Made by a program: the position numbers and the translations under genes. 64,000 bases of DNA from an uncultured Porphyromonadaceae bacterium. GTDB taxonomy: Bacteria > Bacteroidota > Bacteroidia > Bacteroidales > Muribaculaceae. Shown here one piece after another: positions 44,063 to 53,285 of the stretch (the stretch's first letter is position 1; each line of letters starts with the position of its first letter). A model generated the notes under the pieces. The model did no database searches. It was not told the DNA's origin and worked only from the letters and a program-made list of their open reading frames with translations. The stretch spans positions 21,183-85,182 of the forward strand of contig URSD01000004.1 of NCBI GenBank assembly GCA_900550395.1, given 5' to 3'.

Positions 44063-44188
44063 ACGTTTTTGAGTTAATTGGTTGCCCATATTGCACATTT
44101 ATCGGAAAGCTGTGCAAATGGATTGTTACGCCTTTGATTTTTCTTATGATGTATCTGATGCAATATACAAAACTTTTCGAGACTAAGT

Positions 44189-44219
44189 TTTGTTATATGA
44201 AAACAAATCGTTAACTTTG
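44189..44219 (+). promoter_or_regulatory. Promoter of the toxin-antitoxin operon
   Basis: TTTG (44189-44192), 19 bases, then TAACTTTG (44212-44219): both elements at ideal spacing. The toxin ATG lies 25 bases after the box. Confidence 0.7.
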
Positions 44220-44244
44220 CAATACCACATATCACCCTGCGAAG

Positions 44245-44583
44245 ATGGAGATCAAGCCTCGATTTGAAGTTGTGTACCTTGAGGATGCCTATAGTTTCCT
44301 TCAATCCCTGCCTGTCAAGGTACGGGCCAAAATTCAGTACAATATTATGGTCGCACAGCATGAGAATGACCCGGAATTGTTTAAAAAACTGAACGATGAC
44401 ATCTGGGAGTTCCGTACACGCTTCAATGGAATGGCATATCGCATGTTCGCCTTTTGGGACAAAGACAAACGTGCAATGGTGGTGGCCACGCATGGACTCG
44501 TCAAGAAAACGCAGAAGACTCCGCCTAATGAAATCCGCAAAGCAGAAGCGATAATGAAAACCTATTATGAACAACGAAAATAA
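44245..44583 (+). CDS. RelE/HigB-type toxin (Gp49-like)
   Basis: This 112-residue protein matches the phage-derived Gp49/HigB group: LEDAYSFLQSLPVKVRAKIQYNI, LFKKLNDDIWEFRTRFNGMAYRMFAFWD, and VVATHGLVKKTQKTPPNEIRKAEAI. The conserved E-F-R-x-x-x-x-x-x-Y-R core and K-T-x-K-T-P tail are those of ribosome-dependent mRNA interferases. The gene is AT-richer than its neighbours and precedes the antitoxin, as in HigBA. It overlaps the antitoxin frame by 17 bases. Confidence 0.85.
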   Translation: MEIKPRFEVVYLEDAYSFLQSLPVKVRAKIQYNIMVAQHENDPELFKKLNDDIWEFRTRFNGMAYRMFAFWDKDKRAMVVATHGLVKKTQKTPPNEIRKAEAIMKTYYEQRK

Positions 44584-44905
44584 GCACTATATGGAAAAGA
44601 TGAAGATTTATAGCCAGGCAGAAATGCTTGATCGCACCCTCGGTTCAAAAGGCACACCCGAAAGGGATGAGTACGAAGCAAAAGTCGACGACTATATGGT
44701 TGGTCTTGCAATCCGAAGGGCTCGTGAATCCAAAAATCTCACCCAGGAGCAACTTGGGGAGCGTATCGGCGTGCAAAGGGCAAGGATTTGCAGTATCGAG
44801 CGTGGAGCAAACCTCCGGCTGTCAACTATCCGTAGAATATTCTCGGCTCTCGAAATGGAAGTGAAACTCGACATCGCCAATTTGCAGTCGATACCTCTCT
44901 GCTAA
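44567..44905 (+). CDS. HTH-Xre antitoxin
   Basis: This 112-residue protein has a helix-turn-helix of the Xre/Cro kind: AIRRARESKNLTQEQLGERIGVQRARICSIERGANLRLSTIRRIFSALEM. The DNA-binding domain at the C-terminal half should both neutralise the toxin and repress the operon. The ATG at 44567 overlaps the toxin stop; an ATG at 44591 is an alternative that removes 8 residues. Together with the toxin it forms a type II module with toxin-first order. Confidence 0.85.
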   Translation: MNNENKHYMEKMKIYSQAEMLDRTLGSKGTPERDEYEAKVDDYMVGLAIRRARESKNLTQEQLGERIGVQRARICSIERGANLRLSTIRRIFSALEMEVKLDIANLQSIPLC

Positions 44906-44921
44906 TTGTCGAACAGGTTAT

Positions 44922-44973
44922 CCCTATACAACAGAATCGCCCCCGTTTCCGGAGGCGATTCTGTTGTATAGGG
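44922..44973. terminator. Bidirectional terminator between antitoxin and groEL
   Basis: A 20-bp perfect stem (44922-44941 with 44954-44973) and a 12-base loop lie between convergent genes. It is the longest perfect hairpin I see in the window. Confidence 0.85.
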
Positions 44974-44987
44974 TGTGCCTATGTGGT

Positions 44988-46625
<1,638 letters not shown>

Positions 46626-46649
46626 GATTGTAGTAGTTTTGGATTCTGA

Positions 46650-46925
46650 TTATTTCTCGATAACTGCGAGCACTTCGTTCTGGCGCATCACGAGCACTTT
46701 CTCGCCGTTGACCTCAAGCTCGGTGCCGGCGTACTTGCCGTAGAACACCTCGTCGCCTTCCTTGAGCATCATTTCCTCGTCTTTGGTGCCGTTGCCTACG
46801 GCCAGAATTGTGCCCTTGAGTGGCTTCTCCTTGGCGCTGTCGGGAATTATGATGCCGTTGATGGTGGTTTCCTCTGCTTCGGTCGGGCGGATGATGACGC
46901 GATCGGCCAGTGGTTTCAGTTTCAT
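46650..46925 (-). CDS. groS: 10 kDa co-chaperonin GroES
   Basis: GroES (91 residues) caps GroEL. It begins MKLKPLADRVIIRPTEAEE and contains the mobile loop (NGIIIPDSAKEKPLKGTILA) and GDEVFYGKYAGTELEVNGEK. It is the first gene of groES-groEL. I looked for a CIRCE element upstream and did not see one. Confidence 0.97.
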   Translation of the reverse strand: MKLKPLADRVIIRPTEAEETTINGIIIPDSAKEKPLKGTILAVGNGTKDEEMMLKEGDEVFYGKYAGTELEVNGEKVLVMRQNEVLAVIEK

Positions 46926-47073
46926 AGTAATAATATATGTGTTGTGTTAGTTTTGTGTTGTCTTTCGGTAGTCATTAATGCATATTCCGTGCCAAAACGG
47001 ATTTTGCCGCCGGAGGCTGACAAAATGTCGCATTCGGGCTGTCACTCTCTATAACACTCAGCAGGGCTTAAAG

Positions 47074-47104
47074 TTGCATCTGACCGGTATTTTGCTTATC
47101 TTTG
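47074..47104 (+). promoter_or_regulatory. Promoter of the Crp/Fnr-type regulator (near-leaderless)
   Basis: TATCTTTG (47097-47104) is a -7 box with TTG (47074-47076, within GTTG) about 20 bases upstream. The regulator ATG begins only 3 bases after the box, so the transcript is likely to start at or very near the A of ATG. Confidence 0.65.
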
Positions 47105-47107
47105 CAC

Positions 47108-47668
47108 ATGCCTGACCTGATAACATACGATTTGATGGACTTCGGGCCCATCCGTTCGATGCTTCGCACGCATGGGATTCCGCAGACTTTCCGGCGCGGC
47201 GAGTATTTCGTCCGCACGGGAGATTTGGCTTGTCGCGTTGGACTTGTGACGGCAGGCGGCTTTGCCTTCTCGAAGGACGACTGCCACGGCGATGTGCAGA
47301 TCTTCTCGCTGGCATTCAGCAACGATATTATCAGCTCTCTGATAATGTTGCCGGATCGCCGGTCGGGTTTCGATATAACGGCCTTGTGCCGGTCGGAAGT
47401 GTTGGTGATGGAGCAATCGAAGTTTCTCGACCTGTTGTATACCGAGCTCGGCGAGCAGGCCTGGCCGCGGCTCATATATGCGATAGCCTGCGGTCTGATG
47501 GAGCGCGGTTTTTCTTACCGTTGCGATTCGGTGGAATCGCGCTATGCCAATCTGCTTGCACGCGCTCCGCAGGTGGTGTCAAATATGTCATACAAGGCCA
47601 TGGCGTCCTATCTCGGCATTTCGCGCGAGCACTTTGCACGTCTGCGGAGAAAAATGGAGAAAAAGTGA
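47108..47668 (+). CDS. Crp/Fnr-family transcription regulator with CRP-like recognition helix
   Basis: This 186-residue protein has an N-terminal cyclic-nucleotide-binding-type beta-roll (TFRRGEYFVRTGDLACRVGLVTAGG), a dimer helix (WPRLIYAIACGLMERGFSY) and a C-terminal winged helix (SYKAMASYLGISREHFARLRRKMEKK). The recognition helix has Arg173-Glu174-x-x-x-Arg178, the same R-E-x-x-x-R spacing that E. coli CRP uses (Arg180, Glu181, Arg185) to read TGTGA. A perfect TGTGA-N6-TCACA site lies 4 bases after its stop. The cAMP-binding cassette is not conserved, so the signal is unknown. It lacks Fnr-type Cys clusters. Confidence 0.87.
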   Translation: MPDLITYDLMDFGPIRSMLRTHGIPQTFRRGEYFVRTGDLACRVGLVTAGGFAFSKDDCHGDVQIFSLAFSNDIISSLIMLPDRRSGFDITALCRSEVLVMEQSKFLDLLYTELGEQAWPRLIYAIACGLMERGFSYRCDSVESRYANLLARAPQVVSNMSYKAMASYLGISREHFARLRRKMEKK

Positions 47669-47670
47669 GC

Positions 47671-47690
47671 AGTGTGATATTTGTCACACT
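47671..47690. promoter_or_regulatory. CRP-type operator, perfect inverted repeat
   Basis: AGTGTGA-TATTTG-TCACACT is a perfect inverted repeat and matches the E. coli CRP consensus TGTGA-N6-TCACA exactly. Its centre is 33 bases upstream of the centre of the next -7 box, or about -40 from the predicted start. It occupies the place where the -33 element should be, which is the position of a class II activator site, though repression is also possible. Confidence 0.7.
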
Positions 47691-47709
47691 TATTGCGGCG
47701 TTCGCGGTG

Positions 47710-47717
47710 TATCTTTG
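47710..47717 (+). promoter_or_regulatory. -7 box of the DUF3857 operon promoter
   Basis: TATCTTTG matches TAnnTTTG, 18 bases before the first DUF3857 ATG. No TTTG is found at 19-22 bases upstream; the CRP-type operator lies there instead. Confidence 0.6.
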
Positions 47718-47734
47718 TGCAGACTCTGATACAT

Positions 47735-49525
47735 ATGAACAGGACTGTCACATTTCTGCTTGCGATCATCGCCACCACATGCGGCGCCTCTGCCAAGGCT
47801 CCGGAAGATAATGTTTTTATCACGTCGGCTCACGACGAATTTGTTTTCACTGACGGGCGCGACGGGCCGGAAGTGAAGCACACCCGGCGCGTGGAGTACA
47901 CTGCCACGCGCCACTCCGCCACGGTGTATCCGCATATCTTCTACAATGACAAGATACGCCTTGACAAGGCATCCGGCGGCAAGATGGAGTATCGTGACGC
48001 CAATTCGCCTACGGTGTTTCACGACGGTAGCAAGGTGTGTTCGTTCAGGATGGACCTGACAGGTGCCGGAAAGAAGGGACGGGCGGAATTCCGGCGCACC
48101 TTCACAGATGCCGCCCACTTTACCGGTGTATTCCCTGAGGAATCCTATCCCGTGCGTGAGAAGACCTTGATATTCCGCTTGCCGCCCTCGATGAACAGGG
48201 TGCAGCTCGTCGACGAGCATTTTCCCGCGACCGGTATTGCACGCACTGACACGGAGAACCCCGACGGCTCGCGCACCATAGTCTATACTGTCAGCAATCT
48301 CGCGGAGGCCCCTGACGACGAGTCCGCACCCTCGGCCTTGTCGTCGAGACCTTATATAGCGGTGCGTGGCTATTTCGAGAACACAGACGCTTTCTTCGCC
48401 TACCATCGTAATCTGTTTGACGTCGACACATCGCTCTCGGGCGTAGAGGGGTTGCCGGCGCCGGATGCTTCCGTCGGGCGGCTTGCCACAATTCAGCAGC
48501 TTTATGACTTTGTGCGCGACAACATCCGCTATGTGGCATACGAGGAAGGCGACGCGGCATTCCGCCCTGACACTCCGGCCCAAACCATGCGCAAGCGCTA
48601 CGGCGACTGCAAAAGCATGTCGCTGCTGCTCGCAACGCTTCTCAACCGTGCAGGCATACAGGCTTACTTCGCCGTCACCGGCACTCGCAAGATACCTTGG
48701 CGTATAACCGAATATCCTTCGCTCGCCGCGGCCAACCATGCAATCTGCGTGGTTCCCGAAAGCGATGGATATCTGTTTCTCGACCCTACGCAGCCGCAGA
48801 TTTCCGCTTCGCATATTCCCGGATGGCTGCGTGGTAAAGACGCCATGGCGCTGACGGGCGACGGCTACCGCATGATAGATATTCCGGCAGAATCGCCATG
48901 CGCGTCTGAGGATATAATCACCTATGACTATGTGCTCTGCAACGACGGACTCGCGGGACGCATCGAGCGTCGCGCCACGGAGGATGTAGCTTCGGATATT
49001 GTAGCGGAATGCAACGGCATCGGCGGCAGGCATCTCAGTTCCGTACTGGCTCTCGCTCTCGCGCCGGCACAAGGCGTCGCGGTAGTTGCCGATAGCCTGA
49101 TATACGACAAATCGAAGCCGGGCAGCGTGACGATGTCGGTGCCGGTCGTAAACGGGCAGGCTGTGACGGAGTATGATGGAAAGATGTACATCGGGTTCAA
49201 CGCTCAGTGCAGCCCGTACGATGCACGTATGGACCTCTCGGATCGGCGCGAAGACCTGCATCAGCCTCTTGTGGCTGTCATAAGGCGTGTGTCCCGTGTG
49301 CAGATTCCTTCGGGCTGTAAGGTGACCTTGCCCGACGATTATAGCGCCGATTACCCGTGGGGCTCTCTGTCATGCCGCTTTGAGAAAGCTCCCGGCATGG
49401 TGATGATGACTAAGACCATGGAGCTGAAAGGACGCGATGTGCCGCTTTCCGAACTGAAGGCTCGCAATGAGGCCATAGCCCGCTGGAATGAAGTCTGCAA
49501 CCAACAAATCGAGATACAACTATGA
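47735..49525 (+). CDS. Exported DUF3857 / transglutaminase-like protein (catalytic triad intact)
   Basis: This 596-residue protein has a signal peptide (MNRTVTFLLAIIATTCGASA) and a DUF3857 region followed by a transglutaminase-like domain (about residues 260-350). The Cys-His-Asp triad is readable: Cys in RYGDCKSMSLLLATLLNRAG, His in AANHAICVVP and Asp in YLFLDPTQP. Such proteins are exported in Bacteroidota; the reaction is unknown but the domain is a thiol hydrolase or transglutaminase fold. I start at 47735 rather than 47681 because the signal peptide starts there and the promoter lies between. It overlaps the next gene by four bases. Confidence 0.8.
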   Translation: MNRTVTFLLAIIATTCGASAKAPEDNVFITSAHDEFVFTDGRDGPEVKHTRRVEYTATRHSATVYPHIFYNDKIRLDKASGGKMEYRDANSPTVFHDGSKVCSFRMDLTGAGKKGRAEFRRTFTDAAHFTGVFPEESYPVREKTLIFRLPPSMNRVQLVDEHFPATGIARTDTENPDGSRTIVYTVSNLAEAPDDESAPSALSSRPYIAVRGYFENTDAFFAYHRNLFDVDTSLSGVEGLPAPDASVGRLATIQQLYDFVRDNIRYVAYEEGDAAFRPDTPAQTMRKRYGDCKSMSLLLATLLNRAGIQAYFAVTGTRKIPWRITEYPSLAAANHAICVVPESDGYLFLDPTQPQISASHIPGWLRGKDAMALTGDGYRMIDIPAESPCASEDIITYDYVLCNDGLAGRIERRATEDVASDIVAECNGIGGRHLSSVLALALAPAQGVAVVADSLIYDKSKPGSVTMSVPVVNGQAVTEYDGKMYIGFNAQCSPYDARMDLSDRREDLHQPLVAVIRRVSRVQIPSGCKVTLPDDYSADYPWGSLSCRFEKAPGMVMMTKTMELKGRDVPLSELKARNEAIARWNEVCNQQIEIQL

Positions 49526-51732
49526 AAAAACTGTTCGTGATGCTGCTCGCCGTCACTCTGACGGCTATAGCGGCCTCGGCCGACGAAGCCTCCCGCTATC
49601 GTGCGTTCGCCGACACACTCCGCACCGAGGTGTTCTCTACAGAGCTCCCTGCTTTCCGGGTGAAGGAAATACCGCAGAAATACAGCAAGGAGTCGGCGGT
49701 GATAAAGGCGATATATCAGAGTGTGGAAGCCCGCAAGCGCACGGGTGTCGGGGTAGGGGTCGGAATCCTCGGGTTGCCGAGTGTCACGCGCCGTGCCCGT
49801 GTGGAATTCGGCCGGCTGACGCGTATGCTGCTGCATATAAACGACAAGGCGGCTCTGGATAAGTACTCGGAATTTGATTTCGACCTGAATAGTAAAAAGA
49901 GCTTCTATCGCGGCTACGAAAAGAAGCGTTTCGTCATGGGCGTGCGTCTGATAAAGCCCGACGGCAGCATCGTTGACGTAGATACATCCGACTTTGTGGA
50001 GGTGAATGAGGGGAAGGACGGCAAGCAGAAGAGCCGCAAACTGGCGATACCTGGGCTGGAGATAGGAGACGACATCGATATTTTCTTCTACGCGGAAACG
50101 AAATTGCAGAACGCGCATCCCGATCCTATCACATTCAGCCTGAAGGATGAGGAGCCGATACTGAACTATCAGATACATTGCGTGATAGACGACAACCTTA
50201 CGACGCAATACCGTTGCATGAACGGAGCGCCGGACTTTAAAGTGAGCCGCGATGAGGATAAAAATTATGTTCTCGACCTTGAGCTTAACGACATCACTTC
50301 CCACGAGCCCAGATTGTGGTACAGCTCCGGCAGGCAGTCGCCTTACATCCGGATGTACGTGTTCAACCGCCGCAACAAAGAGGCTTTCACTCCGCTGAGC
50401 GCCCGAAAGGACGGTCTGCAGGGCAATCCGGATGTAAACGCCATTATTGAAGACCGCTGGACTGAGGATGACTGGTGGGCGAAGAAGGTTCCAAACTACG
50501 CCTATTCGGGCAACATTGGCGGTTACAAGGGCTCGCGGAAATTCTACGGAGCGCTTAAGCAGAAGGTGAAGGACGGTACGCTGAGCCAAAGGCAGGCCGC
50601 CGACTACCTTTATAACTATCTTGCATACGGCGGCTTCGGCAAACGGAATCTTATGCGCGACGGATATTTTACCCGTATGTTCTGTTTCTTTCTGGATTAT
50701 TTAGGCATCCGCACCGAGGTCGGCATCGTGGCGGACTCCGGCACGGAACCCCTCGACAAGATGCTGAATCTTGACGAGTGTACTTATATCGTGCGTCTTG
50801 CCGATGACACCACGCGGTATTATATTTCTCCGCAGCCTGACATCCCAATACTTGCCCCCGGCGAGATAGGGCGACAGTTCCGGGGCCGCCCGGCAGCTAT
50901 GTGGCGTCCCAAGAAGGAGCGCCGACAGGCTCCGGCTCCGATATTCACGCTTCCTATGGGCGATCTCGCTGCCAACCGGAACGTTGCCACCCTTGACGTC
51001 GCGCTCGACGGTTCGGTGCTCGATGTCAGGCGCACCGAGCGCTTCAGCGGCGCCACTAAGCCCTATGCCTGGCGCGTGGTGGCGCTGGCCGATGTTGACG
51101 AGGGCTACAGCGCGTGGCTCAACCGCTATGGCTTCAGTCCGGTGCTTGACGAAAACAAGAAAGAGCAGGCCGACCGTCTTGCGCACAACGAGGACGAGCG
51201 CAAGACGCAGATCGACGATTTCAAGGAGGAGGCAAAAAACTATCATGACGCCGCGCCGTCGGAATTCGTGTCCTCACGCGTGCTTGACCTCGGCATTGAC
51301 CCGGAGCAACCCATACTGAGCTACGAGCTGGAGTACAAACTCGACAATTGCGTGAAGCGCGCCGGTCGTAATATCGTGGTCGATCTGGGGCGTCTGCTCA
51401 ACAGCCAGACAACCATCTTGCCGTCGGACCGCGAGCGCGACGTCGACGCCTGGATGGGATTGCCTCGTGAGTATATCACGGAGATAAATCTCGATATTCC
51501 TGACGGATACCGCGTTGATGCACGCAGCCTCAAGGCTCTCGGGTGCTCGGTGGAGAACGCTTGCGGGCAATTCGTCGCTACCGCCCGCGAGGCCGACGGC
51601 AAACTGATTGCGGAGGTGCGCATTCAGTATCGCAAGCCGTTCGTGTCGGTGGCGGAATGGCCCGGGATGCTCAAGGTTGTCGAGGCTGCCGTCCGCTGGA
51701 ACAGCAGCACTGTCGTTCTTGAGAAGCGATAG
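49522..51732 (+). CDS. Exported DUF3857 / transglutaminase-like protein (catalytic triad lost)
   Basis: This 736-residue protein starts with a signal peptide (MKKLFVMLLAVTLTAIAASA) and shows the same two-part plan as its neighbour: an N-terminal DUF3857 region (VRLIKPDGSIVDVDTSDFVE; IPGLEIGDDIDIFFYAE) and a transglutaminase-like region near residues 350-440. Where the first protein has D-C-K-S, this one has R-D-G-Y-F, so the Cys is missing; His and Asp positions (CTYIVRL, YISPQP) are also changed. It is therefore probably a non-catalytic partner or binding protein. Length and N-terminal insertions differ from the first copy. It is coupled to it by an ATGA overlap and ends one base before a convergent integrase gene. 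Confidence 0.78.
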   Translation: MKKLFVMLLAVTLTAIAASADEASRYRAFADTLRTEVFSTELPAFRVKEIPQKYSKESAVIKAIYQSVEARKRTGVGVGVGILGLPSVTRRARVEFGRLTRMLLHINDKAALDKYSEFDFDLNSKKSFYRGYEKKRFVMGVRLIKPDGSIVDVDTSDFVEVNEGKDGKQKSRKLAIPGLEIGDDIDIFFYAETKLQNAHPDPITFSLKDEEPILNYQIHCVIDDNLTTQYRCMNGAPDFKVSRDEDKNYVLDLELNDITSHEPRLWYSSGRQSPYIRMYVFNRRNKEAFTPLSARKDGLQGNPDVNAIIEDRWTEDDWWAKKVPNYAYSGNIGGYKGSRKFYGALKQKVKDGTLSQRQAADYLYNYLAYGGFGKRNLMRDGYFTRMFCFFLDYLGIRTEVGIVADSGTEPLDKMLNLDECTYIVRLADDTTRYYISPQPDIPILAPGEIGRQFRGRPAAMWRPKKERRQAPAPIFTLPMGDLAANRNVATLDVALDGSVLDVRRTERFSGATKPYAWRVVALADVDEGYSAWLNRYGFSPVLDENKKEQADRLAHNEDERKTQIDDFKEEAKNYHDAAPSEFVSSRVLDLGIDPEQPILSYELEYKLDNCVKRAGRNIVVDLGRLLNSQTTILPSDRERDVDAWMGLPREYITEINLDIPDGYRVDARSLKALGCSVENACGQFVATAREADGKLIAEVRIQYRKPFVSVAEWPGMLKVVEAAVRWNSSTVVLEKR

Positions 51733-51733
51733 G

Positions 51734-52936
51734 TTATAAACTGCGTATTATCAACTCGTTGGCATCGTCGACGGTCGACGCGTCAAGACTTGCGAGATAT
51801 ATTCTCGTGGTGGTTTCGGAATCGTGGCCCATACCTTCACTGATGATGCTGATCGGAATTCCTTTCGCTTTTGCCGCCGAGGCCCAGCTGTGTCTGGCGC
51901 AATACATGGTAAGCGGAATAGTGGTGCCTGCTATGGCTCCAACTCTTTTCAGGTGGTAGTTTATGGTGTAGGCGGCATTGCGGTAGGCCACGCGCTCGTT
52001 GATGCCCGTGCGTGTTATGATGGGCAGCAGATAGGGCGATGCGTTTGCCGGGTATTTGTCGAGAATCTCCTGCATGTCGGCGGTCCACAGTATAGATAGT
52101 TTCTGCCCGGTCTTGCGCCGGCGGTAGGTTATGTGTCCCGCCCGCATGTCTGATTTGCGCAGGAAAGCCATGTCGACGAAGCTCATGCCTCTGAGAAAAA
52201 AACTCATCATGAACATGTCGCGGGCATAGTCGGAATGTGGTTCTGCGGAGAGATCGAGAGATTTGATTCTGCTTATGGTCGACAGCGGGACAGCCCGTTT
52301 TACGGTCTTTTCCACGCCGGTGTAGACATGGCGGAAGGGCTTGCGGTTGTCAATGATTTCTTCTTCCACTGCCCGGTTGTAGACGGCGCGCAGTATGCGC
52401 ATGTAGAAGGACGTGGTGTTGGGGGTGTTGCCACGGCGTTTCAGGTAGGCCTCGTACGCTTCCACGGTCTCGGTTGTCAGCGCGTCAAGCATGATGTCGT
52501 TCCCGTCGCGGAAACGGCGGAAGCTGTTGAGTGTTGACCGGTAGGTTTCTGCCGTGTGCAATCTGTTTCTGCTCTTCAGTGAGACAATGGATGCCTGAAG
52601 GTAGTTGAATAGGGTATAATCTCTCCGATACCGTTCGAATTCGTTGGCAACGTCGTCGACAGTGTACGGGCTTGCGTCGCCTTCGAGGCGTCCGATTATT
52701 CTTTTGAGGCGTTCCGTGTCATGACGGATGTCTTTTTCTATCGAGAGCAGTACGGTGCGGCGTTCGGAATCCGGGGAACATAAGATTGCTGATCTGTCGC
52801 TGTTCCATTCGCGCGGGAAAATATTATATCCGGTAGGTATGATACGGATTTTTCTTTCATGGACGATACGGTAGTAGATTGAGCCTGCTTTTCCGGATGC
52901 GGCAGACCGTTTTAGTTTCACATAGATTGATGTCAT
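51734..52936 (-). CDS. Tyrosine recombinase / phage-type integrase
   Basis: This 400-residue protein has an arm-binding N-terminal domain (MTSIYVKLKRSAASGKAGSI; IYYRIVHERKIRIIPTGYN), a SAM-like core-binding domain and a catalytic domain. Conserved parts are FFLRGMSFVDMAFLRKSDM (first Arg), LTMYCARHSWASAAKAKG (second Arg region) and GHDSETTTRIYLASLD (nucleophile Tyr). I start at the ATG at 52936, discarding the extension to 53080 that overlaps the tRNA terminator. It cuts and joins DNA at specific sites, and lies next to tRNA-Arg. No other mobile genes are seen, so it may be a remnant or a stand-alone recombinase. No hairpin separates it from the convergent DUF3857 gene (1-base gap). Confidence 0.88.
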   Translation of the reverse strand: MTSIYVKLKRSAASGKAGSIYYRIVHERKIRIIPTGYNIFPREWNSDRSAILCSPDSERRTVLLSIEKDIRHDTERLKRIIGRLEGDASPYTVDDVANEFERYRRDYTLFNYLQASIVSLKSRNRLHTAETYRSTLNSFRRFRDGNDIMLDALTTETVEAYEAYLKRRGNTPNTTSFYMRILRAVYNRAVEEEIIDNRKPFRHVYTGVEKTVKRAVPLSTISRIKSLDLSAEPHSDYARDMFMMSFFLRGMSFVDMAFLRKSDMRAGHITYRRRKTGQKLSILWTADMQEILDKYPANASPYLLPIITRTGINERVAYRNAAYTINYHLKRVGAIAGTTIPLTMYCARHSWASAAKAKGIPISIISEGMGHDSETTTRIYLASLDASTVDDANELIIRSL

Positions 52937-53020
52937 GTAACTGAAAGTTGAAGCATATGTGGTGAATATATGGAGATTGTGCGGCTGTGGCCGTAGGTAG
53001 ATGGATTGCTTTCTGACAAT

Positions 53021-53062
53021 ACAAAAAGACACCGCGTCATCTCCGACGCAGTGTCTTTTTGT
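53021..53062 (-). terminator. Terminator just after tRNA-Arg
   Basis: ACAAAAAGACAC and GTGTCTTTTTGT form a 12-bp stem with inner GCGTC/GACGC pairs (one mismatch). On the minus strand it directly follows the tRNA and contains a T5 run. Confidence 0.75.
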
Positions 53063-53135
53063 GACTCGCACAGGATTCAAACCTGTAACCTTCTGATCCG
53101 TAGTCAGATGCTCTATTCAGTTGAGCTAGCGAGCC
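53062..53135 (-). tRNA. tRNA-Arg (anticodon ACG)
   Basis: The minus strand folds as a complete 74-nt tRNA: acceptor stem GGCTCGC pairing with GCGAGTC (one G-U), D-arm with AGCTCAACTGAATAGAGC, anticodon stem CTGA/TCAG around loop CTACGGA (anticodon ACG), and T-arm with GGTTTGAATCC. CCA is not encoded. It decodes CGU and, after A-to-I editing, CGC/CGA. A good promoter (TTTG-N19-TAACTTTG, 53161-53191) lies upstream. tRNA genes are frequent attachment sites for integrases such as the one next to it. Confidence 0.93.
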
Positions 53136-53160
53136 ATGCGCTCTATCGCATTTGCGACTG

Positions 53161-53191
53161 CAAAGTTACGCAAAAGTTTTAAATCTCCAAA
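53161..53191 (-). promoter_or_regulatory. Promoter of tRNA-Arg
   Basis: On the minus strand TTTG (53188-53191), 19 bases, then TAACTTTG (53161-53168). Ideal spacing, 25 bases before the tRNA 5' end. Confidence 0.7.
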
Positions 53192-53246
53192 ATTTGCGGC
53201 AACTTTTTTCACACTTTTTTGTTGCATGTATATTCTCGGTTTTTAT

Positions 53247-53254
53247 TACTTTTG
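53247..53254 (+). promoter_or_regulatory. -7 box of the GH94 gene
   Basis: TACTTTTG matches TAnnTTTG, 31 bases before the GH94 ATG. A TTG (53222-53224, within GTTG) lies 22 bases upstream, slightly long spacing. Confidence 0.5.
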
Positions 53255-53285
53255 CATTGGAAATTACACTTTACCCCGCAACTGA

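Noticed and set aside
46926..47100. CIRCE heat-shock operator upstream of groES
   Set aside because: No TTAGCACTC-N9-GAGTGCTAA pattern can be seen.
47690..49261. A 523-residue minus-strand open frame opposite the first DUF3857 gene
   Set aside because: The plus strand has signal peptide, triad and promoter; the minus frame has none.
53062..53135. A second copy of the tRNA-Arg 3' end as attachment repeat within the window
   Set aside because: I looked for the T-arm and acceptor 3' sequence elsewhere and found none, so element borders cannot be drawn here.
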